Shown in pieces: positions 16,191-25,062 of a DNA stretch of 36,526 nucleotides (the first letter of the stretch is position 1; each line of letters opens with the position of its first letter). This DNA is from Novosphingobium resinovorum. Lineage in GTDB: Bacteria; Pseudomonadota; Alphaproteobacteria; Sphingomonadales; Sphingomonadaceae. The DNA lies in contig NZ_BSFC01000020.1 in the NCBI RefSeq assembly GCF_027922145.1, positions 1 through 36,526 of the forward strand, read 5' to 3'. The notes under the pieces were generated by a model. It saw nothing but the letters and a program-made list of their open reading frames with translations. It was not told the origin of the DNA and made no database searches. Made by a program: the position numbers and the translations under genes.

Positions 16191-17474
16191 TCAGGCGGCC
16201 CGCAGCGGCTGTCGGGCGGTTTCGTCGGTGAATCGCAATGCCGCGAGGCCCACCACGCAGGCGGCGATCATCACGTAGGCGGGCATCAGCGGATCGCCGG
16301 TCCGGTCTATCAGCCAGGCGTTGACCGCAGGTGCAGTCCCGCCGAACAGCGAGGTCGACAGGTTGTAGGCTATTGCAAAGCCCGCAAAGCGCACGGGCGT
16401 CGGGAAGAAGGCTGGGAACGTTGCCGAGATCGTCGCAAGTTGCGGGACGTAGAGCATTCCCAGAAGAGCATAGCCGATGACCGCACTCACCGGGCCTGCA
16501 TCCATCACATGATAAAGCGGGATCACCGCCAGCATGAGCCCGATCAGCGAGGCCATCCACATGGGCTTCCTGCCGATCCGGTCGGAGAGTGCCCCCGTGA
16601 AAGGCAAGAGTACCATCATGAACAGCATCCCCGCCAGCGGCACTGCCAGCGCGGCGTCGGTAGAAAGGCCGAGCCGCCGCTCGAAGTACGTCGGCATGTA
16701 GCTCAGCAGCGTATAGTTCACGACGTTGAGCGCGATGACGAGACCGCCCATGGCCGGCAGCGGGCGACGGTGGCGGGTCAGCAGTTCGCGTAAGGGAGAT
16801 CCGGCGCCGCGATGCGCCTGTTGCTCCACCTCCCGGAAAAGCGGGGTCTCTTCCATGCGCGAACGCAAGTAGACGCCCACGAGACCAAGCGGCCCGGCCA
16901 GCAGAAACGGCAGACGCCAAGCCCACTCGCGCATCGCTGTGTCACCCAACACCAGCGAGAACCCGAGCATAAGCATTGCGCCTGCACAGAAGCCTGCCAG
17001 CGTGCCGACTTCGAGAAAGCTGCCGTAGAAGCCGCGCTTCGCATCGGGCGCATATTCAGCCATGAAGATCGCCGCGCCGCCGTACTCGCCGCCCGTCGAA
17101 AATCCCTGCACCATGCGCAGGATCACCAGCAATGCGGGAGCCCATATGCCGATCGCCGCGTATGACGGGATGAGGCCGACCAGAACCGTCGCGCCCGCCA
17201 TCATTACGATCGTCACCCCCAGCACCGCCTTGCGCCCGTAGCGATCTCCCAATGGTCCCCAGAAGAACCCTCCGAGCGGACGGATCAGGAACGAGATCGC
17301 GAACGTCGCCAGCGCGAACAGCGTCGCCTCCCCCGTGTCCCCGGGGAAAAGCGCTGCGGAGATATACGTCACGCCATATGCGTAGATGCCGTAGTCGAAC
17401 CATTCGGTGGCGTTGCCGATAGCTGAGGCGGCAATTGCGCGGTGCAGGACGGAGGGCGGGGTAGGTTCGGTCAT
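16191..17474 (-). CDS. MFS transporter of the metabolite:H+ symporter (ProP-like) family
   Basis: The protein has 427 residues and about twelve membrane segments. The N-terminus AIAASAIGNATEWFDYGIYAYG, then LIRPLGGFFWGPLGDRYGRKAVL and RMVQGFSTGGEYGGAA are hallmark motifs of the MHS group, which includes ProP (proline, betaine, ectoine), ShiA and KgtP. It lacks the long C-terminal coiled coil used by E. coli ProP for osmosensing. By position, an uptake system for ectoine, hydroxyectoine or another compatible solute is most likely. The ATG overlaps the previous MFS stop by four bases. Confidence 0.88.
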   Translation of the reverse strand: MTEPTPPSVLHRAIAASAIGNATEWFDYGIYAYGVTYISAALFPGDTGEATLFALATFAISFLIRPLGGFFWGPLGDRYGRKAVLGVTIVMMAGATVLVGLIPSYAAIGIWAPALLVILRMVQGFSTGGEYGGAAIFMAEYAPDAKRGFYGSFLEVGTLAGFCAGAMLMLGFSLVLGDTAMREWAWRLPFLLAGPLGLVGVYLRSRMEETPLFREVEQQAHRGAGSPLRELLTRHRRPLPAMGGLVIALNVVNYTLLSYMPTYFERRLGLSTDAALAVPLAGMLFMMVLLPFTGALSDRIGRKPMWMASLIGLMLAVIPLYHVMDAGPVSAVIGYALLGMLYVPQLATISATFPAFFPTPVRFAGFAIAYNLSTSLFGGTAPAVNAWLIDRTGDPLMPAYVMIAACVVGLAALRFTDETARQPLRAA

Positions 17475-18712
17475 GAAGATGTGCTTTCGTCGGCAGCGTC
17501 AGGCGTGGCCGACATTTCGATTGAAAGGGGCGTGGTTCGTGGCAGAACGACGTAGGTTTCCTGAAGATGGGTCGGCACCGGCTCGGAACGGGCCTGCCGC
17601 CACAAGCCGAAGGCGAGCGCCGTGCCTGCGCAGGCTGCGACGAACAGGAACAGTCCCGAAGTTCCCAGAAAAGTCATCGCGATAGCCGCCATCGAAGGCC
17701 CTATCGCGGCGCCGAGCGAGTAGAGAAGCACCAGCCCCCCACTGGCCGCTATCCGCTGATCCGAGGTCAAGTGATCGTTGGTGTGAGCGACACACAAAGG
17801 GTACAAAGCGAAACTCAAGCCGCCAAACAAGGCACCGAACGCCATCAGCGGCGCGGTGCCGCTGGTCAGCGCGATCGCGAGGCTGGCAATGAGCGTTCCG
17901 GCAAAACCCATCACGATCACCTTGCGCCGGTCCATGCGGTCCGACAGGCGACCCAGAGGCCACTGCAGCGCGACGCCGCCCATGATGACCACGCTCATGA
18001 ACAGGGCCGTCGCAGACAGGTCCAGCCCGGATCGCCGCGCATAGACCGCGCCCATCGCGTAGAACGCTCCGAGCATCACGCCCGTCAGAAGCGCGCCGAC
18101 AATGCCAAGAGGAGAGACCACATAGAGTTCGCGGAAACGCAGTGACGCGCCTTCACTCGGCGCGGGGGCGGCAATGCGGGTCAGCACAACAGGTACGGCG
18201 GCAAGCGAGATCAGGATCGAGCCCGCCAGCAGCGGCAGGGTCGAGCCGCCACCGCCGAGGTTCAGCGTGAACTGCCCGATCGCCTGCCCGCCGTAGAGCG
18301 CAATCATGTAACCCGCGAGGACGCTGCCTCGTCCGGCTCCTTCGGCCCGCTCGCCCAGCCAGCTTTCGAGGCAGACGTAGATACCTGCAAGGCACAGGCC
18401 GTCGGCAAAGCGCAGCGCGCCCCATAACAGCACATCGCGGTGGATCGCGTAGGCCAGCGTACTGGCGCTCAGAACCGCGACGAAAGCGGCGAAGGCGCGG
18501 ATATGGCCGATCCGGCGCAGCAATGCGGGTGCGCGCAGCGATCCGGCGACCAGCCCTGCAAAATAGGCGGTGCCGACCAGCCCGATGGCCAGCGTGCCAC
18601 TTCCCGCGCGCTCGAGACGCACGCTGACGAGCGTGTTCATGAACCCGCCGCCCGCCATCAGGATGAAGATGGCCAGCAGCAGGCTGCGCACGGGAAGGAT
18701 GGCGTTCAGCAT
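17471..18712 (-). CDS. MFS transporter, YcaD-like
   Basis: The protein has 413 residues from the ATG at 18712, with about twelve membrane segments and LSDRMDRRKVIV as the central MFS loop motif. The overall pattern (ADGLCLAGIYVCLESWL, LYPLCVAHTNDHL) resembles the UMF2/YcaD group, which is poorly characterised. The frame is open upstream to 19915, but that stretch overlaps the aspartate kinase gene in another frame and is Arg/Gly/Ala-rich nonsense. It starts 20 bases after the ask stop with a weak ribosome site. By context it may export or import ectoines or a precursor. Confidence 0.82.
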   Translation of the reverse strand: MLNAILPVRSLLLAIFILMAGGGFMNTLVSVRLERAGSGTLAIGLVGTAYFAGLVAGSLRAPALLRRIGHIRAFAAFVAVLSASTLAYAIHRDVLLWGALRFADGLCLAGIYVCLESWLGERAEGAGRGSVLAGYMIALYGGQAIGQFTLNLGGGGSTLPLLAGSILISLAAVPVVLTRIAAPAPSEGASLRFRELYVVSPLGIVGALLTGVMLGAFYAMGAVYARRSGLDLSATALFMSVVIMGGVALQWPLGRLSDRMDRRKVIVMGFAGTLIASLAIALTSGTAPLMAFGALFGGLSFALYPLCVAHTNDHLTSDQRIAASGGLVLLYSLGAAIGPSMAAIAMTFLGTSGLFLFVAACAGTALAFGLWRQARSEPVPTHLQETYVVLPRTTPLSIEMSATPDAADESTSS

Positions 18713-18732
18713 CGACGAAGTGGAACCGGGCG

Positions 18733-20175
18733 TCAGGCCGCCGCGCGTTCCTGCGCCGTCGTCGCGCCTTCGACGAGCACCCTGTGCAGCACACGCACGG
18801 CCGGGTCGAAGTCCTCGACGCCGACGATGAACTGCACGTCCACGTTGCGGATCTGGTGCTGCATCGCGATCATGCCGATGCCCGCTTCCGCCAGCGCCAT
18901 GAGCGCGCGCGGGACGAGACCCGGCTCGCCCAGATCGCTGCCGATCACCGAGACCATCGCCACCGGCTGCACCGTCACCGCCGCGCCCGGCCACTTCGCC
19001 TCGATGTCCGCCACGATCGCAGCCATCTGCGCGGTGTCGGTGCCCGACAGGTAGTGGGTGATGGTGTTGGCGTTGGAACTCTTGCTGACGATCCAGGCGC
19101 CGTGCCGGGTCAGGGTGTCGAGGATCGCGGCGTCGTAGCCTTTCTCCCCCACCATGTCCTGCTCGAACACCTGCAACGCCTGGACCGAAGACAGGCCGGT
19201 AACGATCTCCACCCGCGGCGCTTCGGAAACGTAGTCGCCACAGATCAGCGTGCCGCCGTCGTGCCGGTCGAAGGTGTTGCGCACGCGCAGCGGAATTTTC
19301 GACTGGCGCAGGCCGCGCCCTGCACGCGGATGGATTGCCTCCATGCCCAGATTGGCAAGCTGGTCCGCCACGTCGTAGTTGGTCCGCCCGATCTTGCGCG
19401 CCACCGTCTCGCCGACAAGGCGCGGGTCGGCGCTGGAAAGGTGGAACTCCTTGTGGATGATCGCCTCGCGCGCCTGCGTCAGCACGGCGATGCGCGAGAA
19501 CGTCATCTCCGAATAGCCGCGCGCATAGCGGCGCACCATGCCGCCCTCGCAACCGGCATAGCCGGTGACGATGGGCATCTTCGTGGCAAGGTCGATCGGC
19601 GCCAGCGCCTCCTCGATCCGCGCGTCGAGGCTGCGCATGTCCTCGTGGTTCCACAAGGTCAGGTCGACGAAGACCGCGTTCACGCCCCGGTCGCGCAGCA
19701 TCAGCGCGGTCGAGTGCGCCGAATGCGCCTCGCCCAGACCCGCCAGCATCTCGCGCACGGTGGTCATCTGCTCCTTCAGGCAGAAGCGGCCGTGTGCGCG
19801 CAGCCGGTCGAGATCGTCGAGGCAGGTTTCCAGCGCGGCGACGCGCCTTGCAACGAAGGCGTCGGCCTCCTCGCGGCTTTCGGCGCGCGCAAACATCTCG
19901 GCATTGCGCGCCCACATCGCGCCCATCACGTCAGCCAGCGCCGAGCGCCAGGCGCCGGGCACTTCGTTGCGGATGAAGTGGGCGTGGACGCCGGGCCGGC
20001 CCGACTTCTTGTGCTCCAGCAGCAGGTCGGTCATCCCGGCATAGGCCGAGACGACGAAGATGCGGTTGTAGAGGTCCGCGCCCTCGCGCCCGGCGATCAG
20101 GACGTTGTCGAACACGGTCGAGGTGGCAGCCATCGAAGTGCCGCCGATCTTTTCTACGGAATGCGCTCCGTTCAT
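18733..20175 (-). CDS. ask: Aspartate kinase specialised for ectoine synthesis (Ask_Ect)
   Basis: The protein has 480 residues. It phosphorylates L-aspartate, the first step toward L-aspartate-4-semialdehyde, the ectoine precursor. The N-terminal kinase motif is VEKIGGTSM (8-16), an ectoine-type variant of KFGGTS. The kinase part contains FVVSAYAGMTDLL and, later, GYAGCEGGMVRRYARGYSEMTFSRIA. The C-terminal 150 residues look like paired ACT domains. A dedicated ask in the ect operon is known in many alpha- and gammaproteobacteria; such enzymes are often less feedback-inhibited. The start overlaps the ectD stop by four bases. Confidence 0.95.
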   Translation of the reverse strand: MNGAHSVEKIGGTSMAATSTVFDNVLIAGREGADLYNRIFVVSAYAGMTDLLLEHKKSGRPGVHAHFIRNEVPGAWRSALADVMGAMWARNAEMFARAESREEADAFVARRVAALETCLDDLDRLRAHGRFCLKEQMTTVREMLAGLGEAHSAHSTALMLRDRGVNAVFVDLTLWNHEDMRSLDARIEEALAPIDLATKMPIVTGYAGCEGGMVRRYARGYSEMTFSRIAVLTQAREAIIHKEFHLSSADPRLVGETVARKIGRTNYDVADQLANLGMEAIHPRAGRGLRQSKIPLRVRNTFDRHDGGTLICGDYVSEAPRVEIVTGLSSVQALQVFEQDMVGEKGYDAAILDTLTRHGAWIVSKSSNANTITHYLSGTDTAQMAAIVADIEAKWPGAAVTVQPVAMVSVIGSDLGEPGLVPRALMALAEAGIGMIAMQHQIRNVDVQFIVGVEDFDPAVRVLHRVLVEGATTAQERAAA

Positions 20176-21086
20176 GCAGGTACTCCTTCGAGGCTGCCCG
20201 AAACGGGCGTCACCGGCTTCACATCGCGCGCGGCGATGAAATCCGGGCGCGGGGTGGCAGCGGCGAACGGTGCCTCCAGCCGGTTGCTCACCGCGTTGTA
20301 GACGAGGAAGGCATTGGCGCGCGGGAACGGGGTGATGTTGCCGTTGGAACCATGCATCGTGTTACAGTCGAACACGATCACCGTGCCCGGCTTGCCGGTG
20401 GGCGCGACGATGCCCTGCCGGTGAGCCAGTTCGGCCAACGTGTCCTCGTCGGGCACGCCGTATTCCTGCTTACGCAAGGACGCCCTGTAATGATCGACCG
20501 GTGTTTCGCCGACGCAGGCGATGAAGACGTGCTGCGATCCGGGGATCACCATCAGCGGGCCGTTGTTAGGCGTGTTTTCCGCCAGCAGCACCGACATCGA
20601 CAGCGCGCGCATGCGCGGCATGCCATCCTCGGCGTGCCAGGTCTCGAAGTCGGAGTGCCAGTAGAACGCCTTGCCCTTGAACCCCGGCTTGTAGTTGAGG
20701 CGGGACTGGTGGACGTAGACCTCGTCGTCCAGCAGATAACAGGCGACACCCGCAAGCCGTTCGTCGGCGGCAAGGCGGGCCATCGTGTGGCTCTGACCGT
20801 GGATCTCGAAGATCGAGCGGATCTCGCGGCTGCCCGGTTCGGCAACCACCGTCTCGTCCTTCAGGCCCTCGGGATCACCGAGCAGGCGCCCGGTTTCTGC
20901 CTGGAGCGCGGTCATCTCCGCTTCGGAGAACACGTCCTCCAGCACAAGATAGCCGTCGCGGTCGAACTGGGCGATCTGCTCTGCGGTCAACGGCGCGCCC
21001 GGCTGCCAGGCGCGGCGGGCGACAGGTTCGCTGCGCGGGAACAGCTGGGGTTCGGCCGCGCTGCGGGTGGGATAGTGGTCGTGCAT
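20172..21086 (-). CDS. ectD: Ectoine hydroxylase EctD
   Basis: The protein has 304 residues, normal for EctD. This 2-oxoglutarate- and O2-dependent non-haem iron enzyme converts ectoine to (4S,5S)-5-hydroxyectoine. Iron ligands are visible as His144 and Asp146 (FYWHSDFETWH) and His245 (CNTMHGSNGN). The EctD signature near 141-157 and the NTPNNGPLMVIPGSQ segment are present. The gene lies 18 bases after ectC and overlaps ask by four. Its presence means the strain probably makes hydroxyectoine as well as ectoine. Confidence 0.97.
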   Translation of the reverse strand: MHDHYPTRSAAEPQLFPRSEPVARRAWQPGAPLTAEQIAQFDRDGYLVLEDVFSEAEMTALQAETGRLLGDPEGLKDETVVAEPGSREIRSIFEIHGQSHTMARLAADERLAGVACYLLDDEVYVHQSRLNYKPGFKGKAFYWHSDFETWHAEDGMPRMRALSMSVLLAENTPNNGPLMVIPGSQHVFIACVGETPVDHYRASLRKQEYGVPDEDTLAELAHRQGIVAPTGKPGTVIVFDCNTMHGSNGNITPFPRANAFLVYNAVSNRLEAPFAAATPRPDFIAARDVKPVTPVSGSLEGVPA

Positions 21087-21104
21087 CGTGTGCCCTCTTT
21101 TTCC

Positions 21105-21509
21105 TCAGTCCGCGAGCGCAGGTTCGCTGGTATCGGCGGGGTAAGCGCCGTTCTCGTCATGGACCTCGCGGCCCGTCACGGGCGGGTTGAAGACGCAGGC
21201 GCACACGATGTCCTGCACCGGGCGCACGATGTGCTTGTCGTTGGCGTTGAGCGCATACATCACCCCCGGCCTCAACTCGTGCGTCAGGCCGGTGCCGAGG
21301 TCCTCGATCGTGCCCTCACCCTGCATCACCAGCACCGCTTCGAGATGGTTCTGGTAATGCATGTGTAGCTCCTCGCCCGCGAACATCGTGGTGACGTGGA
21401 ACGAGAAGCCCATCTTGTCGTCCTTGAGCAGCAGGCGGTCGGAGTGCCAGCCATTGGATTCGACGTGACGGTCGGACTTGCGGATGTCGTTGAGATTGCG
21501 AACGATCAT
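21105..21509 (-). CDS. ectC: L-ectoine synthase EctC
   Basis: The protein has 134 residues from the ATG at 21509; an upstream in-frame extension to 21557 is not family-like and overlaps ectB. EctC is a cupin-fold, iron-dependent hydro-lyase that cyclises N-gamma-acetyl-diaminobutyrate to ectoine. Candidate iron ligands are Glu57, Tyr85 and His93, matching Glu57, Tyr84 and His92 described for a characterised EctC. AAAGGA precedes the start. The gap to ectB is 31 bases. Confidence 0.97.
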   Translation of the reverse strand: MIVRNLNDIRKSDRHVESNGWHSDRLLLKDDKMGFSFHVTTMFAGEELHMHYQNHLEAVLVMQGEGTIEDLGTGLTHELRPGVMYALNANDKHIVRPVQDIVCACVFNPPVTGREVHDENGAYPADTSEPALAD

Positions 21510-21540
21510 ATGGGTATTCCTTTGAATTTGGAGGGAGTGT

Positions 21541-22860
21541 TCAGGCGGCCACGCCAATTTTCGGCAGCGCCCGCTTCACCGGGGCGATCGCGGCTGCGAC
21601 CGCCTCTTCCAGAATGTCGAGCCCGGCTTCGAGCACCGCATCCTCGATGGTCAGCGGGGCGAGCACTTTGACGATCTCGTCATGCGCGCCGCTGGTCTCG
21701 ATGATCAGGCCCTCGTCGAAGCAGGCCGACGTGATCTGCGATGCGACCTCGCCGCCGCCGACGTTGATGCCGCGCATCATGCCGCGCCCGCGCGTGGTCA
21801 GGCCATGGCGCTCGGCCATGCGTTCAAGCCGCCGTTCGAGGATGCCGCCGCGCCGCGCCACCGCATCGATGAAGGCCGGGTCGGCCCAGAACTCGCGCAG
21901 CGCCGCGGTGGCGGTGACGAAGGCGTGGTTGTTGCCGCGAAACGTGCCGTTGTGTTCGCCGGGGCTCCAGACATCGAGGTCGGGGCGCATGAGCGTCAGC
22001 GCAAAAGGCAGGCCCATGCCCGAAAGCGACTTCGCCAGCGTGACGATATCGGGCGTGAAGCCCATGTTCTCGAAGCTGAAGAACCCGCCGGTGCGGCCGC
22101 AGCCGGCCTGGATGTCATCGACGATCATCAGCGCGCCGTGCTTCTTCGCCAGCGCCGCGATGCGCCGCAGCCACGCAGGGCTTGCAGCGTTGAGCCCGCC
22201 TTCGCCCTGGACAGTCTCGACGAGGAAGGCAGCCGGGACATCGAGGCCGCTGGAGGGGTCGGAAAGACGCTGTTCGAGCAGGTCCGCCGTATCCACCTCG
22301 TCCCCATAATAGCCATCGAAAGGCTCATGGCTGACGTGGCTAAGCGGCACGCCCGCGCCGCCGCGCTTGCCCGCATTACCGGTGCAGGCGAGCGCGCCCA
22401 GCGTCATGCCGTGGAAGCCGTTGGTGAAGGCGACCACCAGTTCGCGGCCCGTGACCTTGCGCGCCAGCTTGATCGCGGCTTCCACCGCGTTGGTGCCGGT
22501 CGGGCCGGTGAACATCGCGCGATAGTCCAGCCCGCGCGGCTCCAGGATCACGTCCTCGAACGTGCGCAGGAAAGCGGCCTTGGCGTCGGTGTGCAGGTCG
22601 AGCGCATGGGTCACGCCGTCATTGGCGATATAGTCCATCAGCGCCGCCTTGAGCACCGGATGGTTGTGACCGTAATTCAGCGAGGAGCAGCCCGACAGGA
22701 AATCGAGATAACGCCCGCCCTCGTTGTCGTGGAGCCAGGGCCCTTGCGCCTTGCCGAATTGGCGAGGCATCGCACGCGAATAGCTGCGCACTCTGGATTC
22801 GCGGCGGTCATAGATCTTCGTATCCGGCGCGGTGGCGCTCGGCATGGGAGTCTTGGTCAT
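21541..22860 (-). CDS. ectB: Diaminobutyrate-2-oxoglutarate aminotransferase EctB
   Basis: The protein has 439 residues from the ATG at 22860 with GGGGAAC upstream; an in-frame extension to 22920 runs into ectA and is rejected. It transfers the amino group from glutamate to aspartate semialdehyde, giving L-2,4-diaminobutyrate. The class III aminotransferase motifs are present: [41 protein letters not shown], and the PLP lysine Lys277 in LAKSLSGMG. The gap to ectA is 17 bases. Confidence 0.97.
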   Translation of the reverse strand: MTKTPMPSATAPDTKIYDRRESRVRSYSRAMPRQFGKAQGPWLHDNEGGRYLDFLSGCSSLNYGHNHPVLKAALMDYIANDGVTHALDLHTDAKAAFLRTFEDVILEPRGLDYRAMFTGPTGTNAVEAAIKLARKVTGRELVVAFTNGFHGMTLGALACTGNAGKRGGAGVPLSHVSHEPFDGYYGDEVDTADLLEQRLSDPSSGLDVPAAFLVETVQGEGGLNAASPAWLRRIAALAKKHGALMIVDDIQAGCGRTGGFFSFENMGFTPDIVTLAKSLSGMGLPFALTLMRPDLDVWSPGEHNGTFRGNNHAFVTATAALREFWADPAFIDAVARRGGILERRLERMAERHGLTTRGRGMMRGINVGGGEVASQITSACFDEGLIIETSGAHDEIVKVLAPLTIEDAVLEAGLDILEEAVAAAIAPVKRALPKIGVAA

Positions 22861-22877
22861 TTCGGGAGTTCCCCTGT

Positions 22878-23384
22878 TCAGGTATGGACGGACGGCAGCG
22901 GCGCGATGGTCGCGTGCCATTCCGTGTCGTGTGCCCCCGCGAAGTGCGCGGCGCGCTCGAAGCGCTTGGATTTCGAGAGGCTTGCGCCGTGGCGGCGCGC
23001 GAAGGCGCCGAACAGCGCCCAGGAGGCCGGATTGGCCTCGGTGATCGTGGTGGTCAGCGTGGTCGCGCCCTGTACGGCGGGCAGCGAGACCAACTCATCC
23101 AGCATGCGCCCTGCAAGCCCTTCGCCCCGCGCGCAAGCCGCGACTGCGACCTGCCACACGAAGATGCGCTCCGGATGCGACGGCGGACGGTAGGCGGAAA
23201 TCCACCCGAGAACCTCGCCGTCGCGCTCCGCGAGCACGCAGGTGTCGGCGAAGTCGCTGCACTGAAGCAGATTGCAATAGGCCGAGTTGGGATCGAGCGG
23301 CTCGGACGCCGCGATCAGCGCAGTGACGGCAGGCCCGTCTTCGGCAGTGGGTCGGCGCAGGACCGGCGAGGTAGTCTTACACAT
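22878..23384 (-). CDS. ectA: Diaminobutyrate acetyltransferase EctA
   Basis: The enzyme acetylates the gamma-amino group of L-2,4-diaminobutyrate with acetyl-CoA. The GNAT fold is seen in RRPTAEDGPAVTALI, EVLGWISAYRPP, FVWQVAVAACARGEGLAGRML (acetyl-CoA loop) and TLTTTITEANPASWALF. From the ATG at 23384 the protein has 168 residues, with GAGGG upstream. An ATG at 23429 would add 15 residues, but it lies only a few bases after the best -10-like sequence (TAATAT at 23441-23446), so the inner start is preferred. First gene of the long minus-strand operon. Confidence 0.94.
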   Translation of the reverse strand: MCKTTSPVLRRPTAEDGPAVTALIAASEPLDPNSAYCNLLQCSDFADTCVLAERDGEVLGWISAYRPPSHPERIFVWQVAVAACARGEGLAGRMLDELVSLPAVQGATTLTTTITEANPASWALFGAFARRHGASLSKSKRFERAAHFAGAHDTEWHATIAPLPSVHT

Positions 23385-23650
23385 CGGAATTGTGCCCTCG
23401 GGATTCGTCCCGAAGGCGGCTTTACTCATGACTTCATCAAATATTACTTCACCCTCCGAAGCACATTGGCGTGCTTGGCATTTGCCTCATTATGACTGCT
23501 GCTGCGCGATAACATACGTATCGTGCGGTGCATTGCAACCATGTGTCGCGAGATATGTTCCCTTAGTGCGCGTCATCGGAATGCAATATTTCGAATTTGG
23601 AAGTATCTTGCAGCTTGGCGCAAAGCCGCAGGAAAGCTAGCTGTCAGGGC
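23385..23650. promoter_or_regulatory. Divergent control region between ectA and ectR
   Basis: The region is AT-richer than its surroundings. On the minus strand TAATAT (23441-23446) could be the ectA -10 box, without a clear -35, as seen for osmotically induced ect promoters. An ATACGTAT palindrome lies near 23515-23522. An imperfect inverted repeat (GCAATATTTC at 23583-23592 against the complement of GAAGTATCTTGC near 23600-23611) is a candidate EctR operator. None of these is proven. Confidence 0.5.
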
Positions 23651-24094
23651 ATGGACAGCGATCTCACTCCAGCAGCACTTTCGGCCCTGAGAAAAATTCT
23701 CGACGCCGCAGATCTGGAGAATAGGAGGATGGCTGCGGCAACCGGATTAACCCCGTCGCAGGCTCTGGTTTTGCGACAGATCGGATCCGGACAAATCGTG
23801 ACGCCCAGCGCTGTCGCAGCCGCGCTCCGGTTCGGACAGGCGACGATAACCAACATCGTCGACAAGCTGGTTGCAGCCGGTCTCGTCACTCGCTCCCGTA
23901 GCGAGAACGACAAGCGCCAGATCCTCGTCCAGGCGACCGAAGACGGCCTTCAGCGGCTAAATAGCCTGCCGTTTCCGTTGCAGATGCGCTTTGGGCAGGG
24001 GTTCGACAGATTGTCGCGCTGGGAACAGGCAATGATCCTCGCCACGCTCGAACGGATCGGGGCTCTGATTTCAGAAGACAGCAGTCTGGGCTAG
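23651..24094 (+). CDS. ectR: MarR-family regulator EctR
   Basis: The protein has 147 residues. A MarR winged helix-turn-helix is seen at about 33-100: LTPSQALVLRQIG, TPSAVAAALRFGQATITNIVDKLVAAGLVTRSRSENDKRQILV. EctR proteins in methylotrophs, other proteobacteria and some sphingomonads repress ectABC(D)-ask from a divergent position, exactly as here. The frame is open to 23597, but the ATG at 23651 gives the family-like N-terminus. No enzyme or ligand domain is fused to it. Confidence 0.88.
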   Translation: MDSDLTPAALSALRKILDAADLENRRMAAATGLTPSQALVLRQIGSGQIVTPSAVAAALRFGQATITNIVDKLVAAGLVTRSRSENDKRQILVQATEDGLQRLNSLPFPLQMRFGQGFDRLSRWEQAMILATLERIGALISEDSSLG

Positions 24095-24135
24095 GATACG
24101 GTGTAGCGCCTCAAACCTCGTACATCACGGCCTAT

Positions 24136-24518
24136 ATGTCGTTCCCGAAGCAGGCAGAACTACACCGTCTGTACACAACCGCCAAGGCGCTAGTCTGTGC
24201 CTTGGTAAAGGCCCATGGCGAAGGTCGCCTGCAAGAGCGACTGCCCTTCCTTGCCAAACCTAAGCTGCTGATCGTTGATGAGCTTGGCTATCTGCCTTTC
24301 GACGCTGCTTACCTGTTCTTCCAGCTGGTAGCTCGCGCTACGAGCGAAGTGCCATGCTGATCAAGTCCAACCGCAGCGTGGGAGAATGGGGAACGGTCTT
24401 TGGCGACCCCGCCGTCGCTACCGCGATTCTCGACCGTCTGCTGCACCACAGCCACGTCATCACCATCCGGGGCGACAGCTATAGTTTGCGCGAAAAGCGG
24501 CGGAGTGGCCCTCTGTAG
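24136..24518 (+). pseudogene. istB: IS21-family istB, 5'-truncated and frameshifted
   Basis: Two adjacent frames encode consecutive parts of an IstB AAA+ helper ATPase. 24136-24360 gives LYTTAKALVCALVKAHGEGRL and the Walker B segment PKLLIVDELGYLPF. 24354-24518 gives the C-terminus, IKSNRSVGEWGTVFGDPAVAT and AILDRLLHHSHVITIRGDSYS. The frame changes at about 24350, where the expected RYERGS-like residues are missing. The N-terminal half with Walker A and the istA gene are absent, so this is a dead remnant lying just behind ectR. Confidence 0.88.
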
Positions 24519-24534
24519 AAGGCCACTCCGCCGC
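24497..24534. repeat. 14-bp perfect inverted repeat at the end of istB
   Basis: GCGGCGGAGTGGCC (24497-24510) pairs perfectly with 24521-24534, with a ten-base loop holding the istB stop codon. It may stop transcription of the IS21 genes, but no T-run follows. A second stem, GGGGGC/GCCCCC, lies at 24564-24590 in what looks like an IS21 terminal sequence. Confidence 0.6.
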
Positions 24535-24900
24535 TTGATTCCGTTAACGTTTGAGTATGAAAAGGGGGCCCAGTTTTACGTGTTGCCCCCAGCCCAATTC
24601 CCGGCGTCGTTTGACACCACTGCCAGCGACGGAACGACTGCATTGCGGGACGCGTCGCTGCCTACAGTATTCCCCGAACCACAGGTCGCATGCACCCTTC
24701 CACCGCTTATGCAGACATGCGGTTTCCACCCACACGGGTCATGCTGGCGATGGTGAGCACACCCCCGAAGCCGAGTGGCAGCCTTGCAAGCATTGAACCC
24801 GAAAGGCGCCGGCGGCAAATGCCACGGCGCCCATTGCAACCTTCGCCTCGCTGCAGCACTTGACCCTTTATTCAGCGAACGCGGATGCGGAGTACTCATT
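24535..24900. other. No gene recognised
   Basis: This stretch carries the presumed end of the IS21 remnant (to about 24600). After that only short, overlapping open frames without ribosome sites are seen. I find no RNA gene here. Confidence 0.5.
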
Positions 24901-25054
24901 TTGAGCCGGATAAAATTGGTCGGCGGGCCATGCGATGGGAAAGGCCTAAACGGTGAATTGGGCGACGAATTGAGGATGGTGCGGACCCATGATGGCTATG
25001 TTCGGTGGTCACAGCCCAATGGGCCGCTGATACCGAATGAACTTTATCGACGGT

Positions 25055-25062
25055 CGCTTCGG
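25055..25062 (+). repeat. Target-site duplication, left copy
   Basis: CGCTTCGG directly abuts the left end of the IS66 element and recurs at its right end. Eight bases is the usual duplication length for IS66. Confidence 0.9.

Noticed and set aside
18713..19915. Upstream extension of the MFS gene toward 19915
   Set aside because: The extension overlaps ask in another frame and is low-complexity; the real MFS N-terminus begins at 18712.
18784..20301. 505-residue open frame on the plus strand
   Set aside because: It is antisense to the aspartate kinase gene, full of His/Arg/Ala, and lacks any motif. The frame is open only because of high GC.
21682..23193. 503-residue open frame on the plus strand
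   Set aside because: It is antisense to ectB and ectA, which are unambiguous.
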